The notes under the pieces: model-generated
What the model saw: only the letters and a program-made list of their open reading frames with translations
Told to the model about the DNA's origin: nothing
Databases searched by the model: none
Shown: positions 12,525-23,200 of the stretch, in pieces
Position numbering within the stretch: position 1 is the first letter of the stretch
How the letters are laid out: each line of letters opens with the position of its first letter
DNA from: Kingdonia uniflora
Taxonomy: Eukaryota; Streptophyta; Magnoliopsida; Ranunculales; Circaeasteraceae
Reading direction: 5' to 3'
Length of the DNA stretch: 64,000 nt
NCBI GenBank assembly: GCA_014058105.1
Contig: JACGCM010001272.1
Coordinates: forward strand, 2,914,001 to 2,978,000
Position numbers and translations under genes: made by a program

Positions 12525-13141
12525 TCTTCCTCGGTTTGTGAAACGACGGCTCCTTCTGACACGCGTCAGCCATCCCTATTGTCTCTGCAGGTACATCTTT
12601 TCGGCTGAAGGCATCATCATGACTTATGTGATAACGTCTACCGTCATCACGTCTGTCCCTATTGTCCGCCATTACATAATTCTGCACCTCTTCCTCAAGC
12701 ACAATACAAATGACCAATCACTTTACTTTAATACCCTGCCAAAATCGTACAACTTTCCTAAAACAGATCAATATTCAAAATTCAAAGATATCAATACAGT
12801 TGTTAAAATCCTACAGCTGCCTCCCACAAAATCTGTACACAAAGATTATAACAAAATACTTTATTTTTTATTTAAATCAGATCGAAACATCACATTCATT
12901 TATCCTCTCAAGATCCCTTATCTTATATTTATTCAAACCCAACCACAGACCACTCAAAAATAGATTACTTATTACGCTCTCCAATGCTTCAAGCTCATCG
13001 AACTCTCCAGTCACATCTAAAACAGCCTCGGTGATGCACCTCCCCTCACAAAAATGATCTCCCGTTTTGCTGCCCTGGCATCCTCCTCAACGATCTTGTC
13101 ATAGGCGAGCTGTCGAACAGTCAGTTCCCGCATCGTGGCAC

Positions 13142-13345
13142 TCAACAATGACATTCAAAAATGATCTTCTCTTCTTCGTCTAGTCCGGTCATATTCAACG
13201 GCCATTCCGGCAATACGACATCATAAGGGAGTCGGCGAAAATACCGCTCACAAAATTTAGCAACCTTGATATTAAAACAACCATCTGCTGCCTGATTAGC
13301 ACGCTGAGTACGAATCCTCACCATGGCTAAACTCACCACCTCCAT
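13142..13345 (-). pseudogene. Antisense gene 2 of the Gypsy element, copy A
   Basis: A minus-strand frame from ATG 13345 (or 13324, MVRIRTQ), 67 codons to the stop at 13142. The segment FCERYFRRLPYDVVLPEWPL matches the reading at 52438-52599 in copy B (LREQYF, stop, LLPYDAVLSE). Related frames may continue past the stop towards 13000. No family recognised. A TATA box lies about 50 bp upstream. Confidence 0.5.
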
Positions 13346-13396
13346 AACACAATTATCCTTGCAGAAGATGCAAATCAAAATAACCTAAAGTCATGA

Positions 13397-13403
13397 TTTT
13401 ATA
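13397..13403 (-). promoter_or_regulatory. TATA box of antisense gene 2, copy A
   Basis: Minus-strand GGCTATAAAATC, 50-75 bp before the candidate start codons. Copy B has TATATAAAGG at the matching place (52358). Confidence 0.5.
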
Positions 13404-14171
13404 GCCACCAGGAAGATCTTTGCAAATATCACCCCAAAGGATATCTTGTTCAAAGAAAGTTCACGAAACAACATAATATCAATATCAAATGCAGACTATT
13501 GTGACAGGTCATTCTTTCCATAGTATGGAATATCTCATCCGATTTGGTACGAGAAAATATACAAAGGGGCAACATACAAGATCACGCAGATCCAGTAGTA
13601 GTACCTATAGATCCATGCCCACCCTTTCTCACAGTTCAGAAAACTCTGTCCTCTAATTCAAGTTCACAGATACAAAAAACAAATTACACAGACAAGTTCG
13701 TGACAACGAACCATGGCCTCAGAACGAAGTTACTTCATTAATTCGAAATTTTCTTTACATGATACTTTACAGATAACAAAATGTCTCCAATAATTACAAC
13801 AGATTACATCACAAAGTTATAGTTCGAATTGTTTTTCAGGAATCAGCATAGAAGATGATAAAAAACTGAAGCAACTTCAAAACCCTGATCCCATACTGTA
13901 AGATCCGAGAAACAGTCAGAACTAGAAATCATAGATGAAAGGTCTTCTTCATGGCCAAAATCTATGGTCAATGGACAAAAATGATCCTCTGCATCCTCCC
14001 ACCTCTTCTACCATAACCCCCACCTCCTCACATGCTAAAGACAGATAGAAGGCCTCATTTCTTCAATAAGACCCACTCATTAGAAGGGTACCGACGAGAC
14101 TCCCTCGGGCGAACGCCTGTCGCTTCATCCTCAGTTGCCACAGCCTCCTCTACTCGCAACCGAAGACCATT

Positions 14172-14393
14172 TCAACGCTCCGTCTCAGATGTCAGCAGAT
14201 AGTGGAAATATACCATCTGATAATAATCACCCCCTGCCTCCATCACTTCTTCATATGACATATGATGGTAGGTGGGAGATACAAGAATTGGCGTTGGCTG
14301 ATACAACGATTGGTATCCAAAATACCTGATGCGTAATTCTTTTATCTTCCTACGAATCCTCAATTCCCAAGCCTGAGTCCTTGTCGTCACCAT
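14172..14393 (-). pseudogene. Antisense gene 1 of the Gypsy element, copy A
   Basis: A minus-strand frame from ATG 14393 (MVTTRTQAWELRIRRKIKEL), 73 codons to the stop at 14172. Copy B at 51640 begins MVKTRS and aligns through KIKELRIRYFG against KLEELQTLYFG and later SPTYHHMSYEEV against EPTYQGLCYVEA. Coding similarity may go on past the stop to about 14090. It lies just inside the 3' LTR, so the antisense block begins next to the LTR. No function recognised. Confidence 0.5.
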
Positions 14394-14504
14394 GTTCTCC
14401 AACACTCAGAAATTACCAAATTATAGTACGCTAGTTTGCCACAGTGGAATACAGAAGAAGGCCCAAGAAGAAGACTTGGTTTATCATGCACAAGTCAAGA
14501 TCCT

Positions 14505-14511
14505 CTTTATA
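14505..14511 (-). promoter_or_regulatory. TATA box of antisense gene 1, copy A
   Basis: Minus-strand GCAGTATAAAGAGG, about 110 bp upstream of ATG 14393. Copy B has CCTATAAATATC 50 bp upstream of its ATG. Confidence 0.5.
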
Positions 14512-14676
14512 CTGCGATCAACATTAAAAGTGACTCTCCAAATTCCCAACATCAGCAAGATTCCCCATGAAATAACATTGACTATAACCCTTGGTTCTAG
14601 GAAGCCCAAATGGCACAAACAAGATACTTCTGAATTTATATTAGAAATGAGTCTCAGATTTCAACTACAACATTAA

Positions 14677-15486
14677 TGATACTTCTCAACCAACATCACT
14701 CGCCCGCAATGTTTATCGTACTGTTGGCTGAGAGGGGCCGGTTGTAGTTGCGTATTCCACATCTCGAACTTGTGCTTCATCTTCGAACTACATATGAGCT
14801 TTCGACCTCACCAACAAAGTATGTGGTACAAAAAGTATCAAGATAACAACGTCAGGAAGCAGATACAACATGAATTTCTCAACCAACACCACTCGTCCAT
14901 GAGGTTCCTCGTGCTATTGGTTGAGAGCCGTCTTGTAATAGTTTATTTTGTACCTCGGACTCAAAGCTTTATCCTCGACCTCGTCAGCATACAAGAAATA
15001 CTACTAAAGACATATTTAATATACCTCAGTTTGAGTCATTGCTTTCGACCTCCACGTCTGCAGTTCAATGTACGCAAGTGTACAATCATCAGTAAAGCCG
15101 TTGTACAGCAACAAAGGTCAGGACGTTACATCATCTAGTCAAAAAATATCTTACATCTACTTTGTAACGTTCACCATTAAGAATATTAATGGTCGTCAAA
15201 CGGTCATATGATGAGACCTATAAATAGGACCAGAGAACTACAGATTAAGCATGGGCAATTATATACAGAGGAATTTCTACTCCATAACTTCATAGATTCA
15301 AAGTACTCATTGTAGTAACTAACATTCTTAATAAGATCTCTCTCTTTCTAAAATCCTCAAGAGAGGTCATGGTTTTTAACCTATTCAAAGGTTTTCTACG
15401 CTAAATTGTTGTGTTAGTTATTATTAAACGTTCCGATTACATCTGGTGTAAAGGCTAAGTCCGGATCCCAGAATTAGGCTATTACA
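14677..15486 (+). repeat. 3' LTR of the Gypsy element
   Basis: It matches 1-708 from 14773 on and ends CTATTACA at 15486. The left edge is inferred from TGATACTTCTCAACC and is not certain, because no clear polypurine tract precedes it. A hairpin-forming segment, TCTCAACCAACACCACTCG to ATTGGTTGAGAG, occurs twice, near 14680 and 14875. The TATA box TATAAATAGG is at 15221. Confidence 0.85.
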
Positions 15487-16248
15487 TAATCGATGATCGA
15501 GTTTATGAAATTATTGATCACATATATTTAACATAAAACTAACAAATGATTTGAAAAACGCTTTTCTCAGAGAGATATAGACTTTAAAAACCATAGCATC
15601 TATAAATCACTGTCACCTACCGAAGCAACACCACCAACCACCAACCACCAATCATCAATATCACAACTAAAAATCACAAAAAACCTAAAATACAATGAAA
15701 ATTCCCCAAATAAAACCAACCAAATTTCCTTTAGTAAGAGAGAGCGCTTCAGTGAGGTACACACAATCACAATCAATCTTCCAAAGGATTCCCATCCTCA
15801 AAATCACAACCAATCTGCACAAAATCAATCATCCCATAACCCAAACCACAACGCTAAAATTGTTCTACGTGTTATTGAGACAGATCAAGAGGGAAACACA
15901 AATATGAGAAAATAAAAGAGAGAAAGAGAGTGTAAGAGAGATCTCAATTTAAATTAAAGTAGATGGGAAGAGAGAGAGAGAAAATGACTAAGACACGTGA
16001 AAATAGAGGGTAGACGCACATTATTACCACCTCATTACCAGTTAAAACAATTCCCACCTCATTACCACATTAGCAAGAAACTGTCACAGCTGTGTGGTGA
16101 GGAATGAGTGTTACGTTTTTTAGTGTATGCGAATCCTTCCCTTTAGCTTAAATAGGCTAACCTAGAGAAAAATAAAAAAACATCAAATTAATGGGGTTCA
16201 TGCACCAACAATACCATGCAACCGCCTAGAAAAACAATTTAACTTTAA
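15487..16248. other. Intergenic stretch, no gene recognised
   Basis: AT-rich, with an ACCACCAACC run near 15630 and purine-rich AGAGAGAG tracts at 15915-15990. The short frames have no recognisable content. On the minus strand it could be a promoter or leader cut off by the Gypsy insertion, but nothing decides this. Confidence 0.4.
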
Positions 16249-16668
16249 GAGCATCTCCTAAAGTGCCTGACTGACTTGGTTGAAAAAAAGCCAAATCCAA
16301 GTCAGTCAGACTCTATTTCCTCCAACAGTACCTAACTTGGATTTTTTAACAGGTGCCCAAGTGTTGGGCGCTTGTTATATATATATATATAAGTCCAAAT
16401 TGGGTGCCCAAGACTTGGGCGCCCGATTTGAATTTTTGTTAACAAAAACAATTGGGCGCCCAAACCTTAGGCGCCTATTTAAAAATAGAACAGACGCCCA
16501 ACACTTAGGCGCCCAATCACGACATTAAAATCCAAGGTTGAGTCTTAGATTCCAAGACTCATCCTTGGATTTGGAGGGTGAAATCCAAGTCAGTGAGGCA
16601 CTATTGGATAAAGAAAATCATAGGTGGCACCTTGGATTCTAAGTAGTGAGGCACTTTAGGAGATGCTC
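16249..16668. mobile_element. MITE with GAGCATCTCC termini (420 bp)
   Basis: Perfect terminal inverted repeats, GAGCATCTCCTAAAGTGCC and its complement, flanked by TAA at 16246-16248 and 16669-16671. A 3-bp TAA/TTA duplication fits the PIF/Harbinger (Tourist-like) group. The inside holds several GGCGCC-centred palindromes (TTGGGCGCCCAA and variants at 16354-16520) and AATCCAAGTCAGT direct repeats, so the transcript would fold strongly. It carries no transposase. Confidence 0.85.
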
Positions 16669-16671
16669 TAA

Positions 16672-17256
16672 CAAAAACCACTTTTGGTGACAGTGAAGTC
16701 TTCAAAATGACTTGGCCATCTGATGAAGATTTTCTAACTCGTATAGTACAGATTTGGTAATTATGAAGCTCATGCTTAAACAGTGGGGGTCTTTCCCTTG
16801 TTCTTGGTGGCTTGATATATTTCATGTGCCTAAAAAATGATGAATTAAAACTTTCTCGTGATTTAGAATTGTTCTTTTGTATGTTGAATCATTGAGCATT
16901 TTTAAGTGATTAGTTAGCTACTGTATAAAGCTGAATTGCCAAATTATGTTGGCATTGCTATTCAAAATACGTAAGCGACATCCTTCTTATAGAAAATAAA
17001 ACGAAGGTTGAATGATTTGGCACTTCAAAAAACTGGTGAATGATTTGACATTATTCTAGGACTGCCAATTGAAATACAGCAGGGGCAAAATATATAATCA
17101 TTCATATCGTAGAAAGTTTACAAGACACCATCCAGTGGAGACGAGTTTATAGTACAAATATCGATCTTTCCCCATTTTAACATGAGGCGGTATAGCTGTA
17201 CTTTATGAATCCAAAACATACACGAAATCTTACATTTGCTCTTTTATATCTGTATG
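16672..17256. other. Intergenic stretch and 3' flank of the cyanoalanine synthase gene
   Basis: No coding content recognised. The last 100-200 bp before 17257 are presumably the 3' untranslated region of the minus-strand gene. Confidence 0.4.
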
Positions 17257-20200
17257 CTAATCTACAGAAACTGGTTGCATCTTTAGAGCTTCATCTCTCA
17301 GCTCTTGAAACAGTACAGACGATAGATATCTCTCTCCAAAGCTGGCATGAATTGTCTGAAACATCATACAATAATTAGTACAATCTGCCCTAAAACAATG
17401 AAAATTTACACCAACATTTTCTTTCTTACTATTTGATACATGCAAGCAGGTAACCATTCTGAAGTTTCTTGGATAAGTACTGACCTAGGCATGATTCATA
17501 TATGGAGTTGTAAAATTTGATTACAAAAGCTAGACAAGAATTTCTTACTACAATGAGTTTGCCTTTGTTCTCTGGCCTTCTTGCAAGCCTTAAGGCTGCG
17601 ACTGTATTGGCACCGGAGGAGATTCCCACCTAATAGTAAGAAAAGGTTGACAGAGTTCGTAAGCAGTCACACATAATCATCAAACTGAAGGAACATAGCA
17701 TGGGTTCAACTTACCATAAGCCCCTCCTTCAGTGCCAACTCTCTGGCCATCTTCACTGATTCTTCACTAGTGACCTACCATATTACAAAACAAAATTTGA
17801 GAGTATGATTGGGCATTATTTTGATTTAAAGATAGAAAACCAAAAACAATTGAGTCAATTTTGCTGACATGTTTCTCTAATGAATGTAGTCAAACATTTA
17901 GTAGTACTTGCCTCAAGGACTTCCTCCATGACATCCATGTCCAGTATGTCTGGCTTAAAGCCAACCCCGTTTCCAGTAATTTGATGAGGACCTGTTTTGA
18001 GTAAAATATTCAGATACAAAGGAACCTCAGTGTGGGTCTGGTAATAAAAATTATGTCAAAAGACTCATAACTAATGATATATATATGATCAAGTAGCCAT
18101 AAATAGTAGGAATATAGGAAATTTTCTTCTGTACAATCATCAGCTACAGAATGTAGTTACCGACAGATAAACTAGAACCTAACACATATGAAATCATGTG
18201 GGTTTTATCAATACAAGAGTTACAACATACCTGGTTTACCACCGTTTAATATGTTGCTTTCAGCAGGCTCAAGTCCATAAATCTACACAAAAAAAATGAA
18301 ACCAATGAGGCAATGTAGTAATACATTTAAGACTATCTCGTAGGCATGCGTTAAAAAACAATTTATATGGAAAATATTTACCTTAACATTAGGGTTCATG
18401 GATTTGAGATACTGTCCGACGCCAGAGACAGTGCCGCCACTTCCTATCCCCATAACAAAAATGTCAACTTTGCCAAGAGTATCTTCCCATATCTCAGGGC
18501 CTGTAGTCTCAAAATGCACCTGTTTCCACGACAATGTAAGGGAATACCTGTGTTATTTATTTGACTCGTATTTTGATGGTACACGAAACATTAACAAAGC
18601 TAGCAATGGATTAGTTCATTTGTATTAAGTAGACCTGTAGTTGCAACTTGAGATGCTAAGTTTCTAACCTTAGAAGTCTCCACCGAGTAACACAACTTAA
18701 AAAACAACACGCGTTGTGGGTTCTTAATGAAAGTTAGCTTACTAGTTACTGCCGATTCAAGAATTACTAGTATGGTACTTAACTTGACTCTTAGCTCGGG
18801 GTAAGAGATCACAATTTCCAGAATTCACAATTTGCTCAAGGTAGGCAAGAGAGAACTTTTTCCATGAATTTAAAAATTGGTCCAACATTCCTTTATTTTT
18901 TATGTATTGTGGACGCCCAAGGCCCCAAATCTTCGTTCACATAATTGGAGTATATTAAACAACCGAACAAATATGTATTGTCACTGAATGTTTTTATAGA
19001 TGCGAAAATGCCAGACATGTCCAAAAGAAAAATGGGTCAGAACTGGCCTGTTTAATGAACTTTTGCCCTGTGAATGAAGCTCATTTTTTTTTCCTTTCCT
19101 TTCTACGGGAAAAAAGAGTTTAGCCTAAGACTGGAGATTATGCTCCTGTAACTAATAATACTTGCATGGGTTGATGGTCCCAAGTACTAAGTTACAACTT
19201 AAGTAATAGCAGATGAAAGGTACCCGAGTGTTAGCTGGATTCGAGAATTGTTGTAGCATGAAAGCGTCCGGAGTTGACTCCAGCAGATCATAGGCTTTCT
19301 TGACTGTTCCTCCCATCCCTTTGGTAGGATCAGTGAGAACTAAATCAGCTCCAAATGCTCTCATACACACCCTTCTCTCCAAGCTTGTGTAAGAGGGCAT
19401 AGTGAGAATCATCTTGTATCCTTTCATAGCTGCCATGAATGCCATGCTTATACCCATGTTTCCTGAGGTGGGCTCTATCAAAACTGTCTGTTACGTACAG
19501 GCAGATATTAGAACAATAAATGCATCAATGGCGTTGTTCAGTAGCAAGTTACAAATAAAACTTTCCTCAAGATGGATTAATCGGAGTAGAATATTCTCAT
19601 TGGCAAAGTGAAAAAATGCCATTTTATATTGTGAGATAATTTTTAGGATATATTAAAATCTAGATTTTCGACTTGTAAATTTAATCTTGTTTTCCAATCA
19701 GTAATACATTTTTCACAAGTTTCCTCAATGTTTGTTTGTTCCATTGCTACAATGAAATAATGCTATTGACAAAATTACCTTCTACTTTGTGGTTAAGGGA
19801 TTAAATAGAGGCAATTTTCTCAGTAGCATTCTTTCATTATAAAAATATCAATGAGGAAAAGGACATCTGATGAATCTTATATATAGATTGCTTTTGAGAA
19901 ACGTGAGTGAATTTGCTAATCATTTTTGAAATATCCATTTTTTGGAGTTTGCTTCATTTAGTGTCTAGAGTAGGCGTCAGCATTTTCTCGTGGTTATCCG
20001 GCGTCAGTGAGTGCACGAGGAGCGACTACAGCTGGACAGACTGACTCTGAACAGGTAAGTGGGTTTCTATCTCTTTGTTCGAAAAAGTCAAGCCTATGCC
20101 TTTTACAGAGTATGAAAAACTAGTAAAAATGTCTTCCTTTAGAAAACAGAACTTCTATTTGAATAGACTATTTTCTATTCGAATAGAGATGGAAATATTT

Positions 20201-23200
20201 CTTCTATTCGAATAGGATTTTGGTCTATTCGAATAACTTACCTCAGCGTGATTTCAAAGTTTGGAAAGATTCCTTCTATTCGAATAGGATTCATTTCTAT
20301 TCGAATAACTCACCTCAGCGTGATTTCCAGCTTGATCTTATTCGAATAGGATTGTTCCTATTCGAATAGAGCCCGTGTTTTTTGTTTTACTATTTAAGAC
20401 ATACTTACCTTTTTTTGTGATTTACTTCTTGAAAACCTATATTTTTAAGGGCTTGCTTTTGAGAGTGAAGAGAGATCTTCTTTGAGCGATTCAAGAGAGA
20501 ATCAAATCACTCAAATCTTGAATCAATCTATTGATCAAAAAACCCTAGTCATGCATTGAAGAACTTGAACGATTCAAGACTTGGAGCTTCGACGAGAGAT
20601 TGAAGCGAGGCATTGCGAGAACGCGGGATTGATTGCAAGAAGATTACTCGGAAGAAAGATAACCATGAGAGGTGCTTATCGAGTCTGTAAGTGATTAAAT
20701 TCTTGTAGTTCTTTTTCATATAGTGGATTGTTTAGTTGTCGGGGATTCGACAACGACCTGTGGGTTTTTCTCCTGAGAAAGGTTTTCCCACAGGGTTAAA
20801 AATCGTTGCATGATTATTTAATTTCCAACTACTTGTTTGACATTAGATAATTGGATTAACTTGATTTAAGTTTATCTTAGGCCATTAATTCAGAGGAATT
20901 AGGACCTGACGATTTAGACCTAAAACAATCAAAATTGATTAGTCTCAAGCGTCTAGGAATTTCAATTGGTATCAGAGCGGTCACGCTTTGAGGTTTAACA
21001 ACCTACACGTAGATCTCGGATAGTTCACTTGAGAATAATGAGTTCCGAGAAGTTTGGAGGTCCTGTAAATCGCCCTCCACTCTTTGATGGTAAAGATTAC
21101 CCATACTGGAAAGTCCGAATGGCTGTATTCTTACAATCAATCGGAGAAGATGTATGGATTGCCATTGAGGATGGTTGGTCGCATCCTACTGAGATGCAAG
21201 GAGCACCAGGAGATGCCATAGAGGTTCGGAAACCTAGGAATCAATGGACAAAGGATGAAAAGGATGCCGCCGGCTATAATTCTAAAGGCCTCAATGCAAT
21301 CTTTATGGCTGTGAGCCAAAGTGAGTTTCGACATCTCTCTGCTTGTACCACTTCGAAAGAAGCTTGGGACATTCTAGTTCGAACTCATGAGGGCGATGAT
21401 ACAGTTAAGGAAAGTAAGCTACAGATGCTTACTTCATAATTTGAGAATATCAGAATGAGTGAAAATGAACTGTTTGATGAATTCTATGCGAGGCTAAGTG
21501 ATATTTCAAACACTAGTGCCGCATTAGGAGCTCCTTATTCTGATGTTCAGATTGTTCGCAAAGTCCTAAGGTCTCTTCCTAAGAGCTTTAGGTCCAGACG
21601 CGATGCTACCGAGGAGGCTCAAGATCTAAAAAAAAATTAAAGCCCGATACATTAGCTGGAAAATTGTGAACATTTGAACTTGAGATGAGGATGGAGAACC
21701 CTGAGAAGAATAAGAGTGTTGCTTTCAAGTCTTCATCTTACTCCTCTTCTTCCAAGGGTTCTAGAGAGGTTGATCACTCATTTATCTCAGATAATGATGA
21801 AGGTTCGAATATAGATTCATCAATTGCTCTTATTAGTCAGCAGTTTCAAAAAATCTTGAAGAAACGACAGTTTCAAAAACAAGAACAAAAACAAGGGCAA
21901 TCAATGAACTATAAACTGCGACCTCATGATCGGGTCAAGACATATAACCGGCAGACCAACAGTGATACTGACCTTAATCAAGTTGAATGCTTTAAATGTC
22001 ACAAGTTTGGTCATTATGCCCATAGCTGTCCTAGTAAGAAATCTGGCATTAATCATAAAGCTATGAATATCAGTGTCACTTGGGATGACAGTGATGATGA
22101 ACATGATAATAATGAGATTCATTCCCAAGTAGTTGATAACGAAAATTTTATTGCTTATCCTGCTTATCTTACTTGTGGCAATAGTAATTTTGATGTCTTT
22201 GAACTTGAAAATTCTGATGAAAATCAGAGTAATCAAGAACAAGATGAGTTTGATGACCCGATTCTTGAGGACTTGTATGCTCAAACTCTCGCTAAGTGTA
22301 TGAAACTAGGTAAACGTAACAAAGTCTTGAAAGACCAAGTTGATACACTTACATGCGAACTTCAAAGCAAAACTGAGAGTACAAGTCACGAGATAGAGGT
22401 ACTTGAGAATGAGAAACAACGTCTTAGTGACAAAGTTGTTTTTCTAGAAAAAGAAGTTAATGATGTGAAAGAGAAAATGAAATCAACTTTGGACGAACTT
22501 CGTTTGGCCAAGCTTGATGTAGTTTTATCTCAGCAGAAACTTGAGAAGTTCTGTCATGGGGCCAAGAACATTGATAAAATGTTATGTATGGGAAAGGCAG
22601 ACAGTGACAAAAGGGGTCTAGGATATGAGGAATCTCTTCCGAGTGCCAAGACTCCCCAAATCACAAAGTTTGTGAAAACAACTGCTGCTACCTCGTTTCC
22701 TAAACATAACATGATATCCACTACTCATGATCATGCCCAAAGGGTTTCTTACTCTCAAATTTACTATTGTAGTCTATGTGGTAGAAATGGACATATTGCA
22801 TCGTACTGTAGATTTGTTGGACCTTATCAATCATATGTTCGCCCTTTTGATGGATATCGATATAATTATAATACAATGTCTACTAACGTGAAGCGTGAGA
22901 ATGTATCTAGATGGTTTGCACAGGAAACTACAGGTCGAAGAACTCTTCGGAGCATTTGGGTACGAAAGATGGATTTGGCACCTCAGATAAGGTGTAATGT
23001 TGCACTAATTGCCCTGAATGCTTTCAAGTCAGTTCAATGGTATATGGATAGTGGGTGTTCCCGTCATATGACTGGTGATGAATCCAAATTGTGTCACCTA
23101 GAGAGTATTCAGGGAGGTGATGTTACGTTTGGTGATGGAAGCACATCCCCTGTGGTTGGAAGGGGACAGACCGAAGGACTTGGTACTCCGGTAATTGACA

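Larger units (their letters stand above)
1..15486 (+). mobile_element. Tat-like Gypsy LTR retrotransposon with antisense genes (5' end outside window)
   Basis: Positions 1-708 repeat as 14773-15486, so the two LTRs bracket an internal region of about 14 kb. Behind the 5' LTR is the primer-site-like text TTTGTCGCCGTCTGTGGGAA, of the kind common in plant Gypsy elements. Order on the plus strand: gag remnant, pol remnant with RNase H before integrase (Gypsy order), a 44-bp tandem array, then about 8 kb whose coding frames lie on the minus strand. Very long internal regions, 3' tandem repeats and extra or antisense ORFs are known in the Tat lineage (Ogre, Retand, Grande), so I infer that lineage. 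The element is dead: gag and pol carry dozens of stops and the protease region is missing. The right-hand flank begins TAATC; the matching left duplication lies outside the window. Confidence 0.85.

Noticed and set aside
12364..12717. Frame of about 118 codons (MADNRDRRDDGRRYHISHDD) first taken as an exon of antisense gene 3
   Set aside because: Copy B matches it best in the TATA region and pyrimidine tract, and gene 3 starts with its own ATG behind an acceptor in all three copies. A promoter and leader explain it better, though a short upstream ORF is not excluded.
17257..18812. Separate short minus-strand genes suggested by isolated frames
   Set aside because: They are exons of one cyanoalanine synthase gene; joined by splice sites they give one continuous protein.
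22280..22560. Coiled-coil region in the Sirevirus-like gag, considered as a separate gene
   Set aside because: It lies in one open frame with the zinc knuckles on both sides, so it is part of gag.
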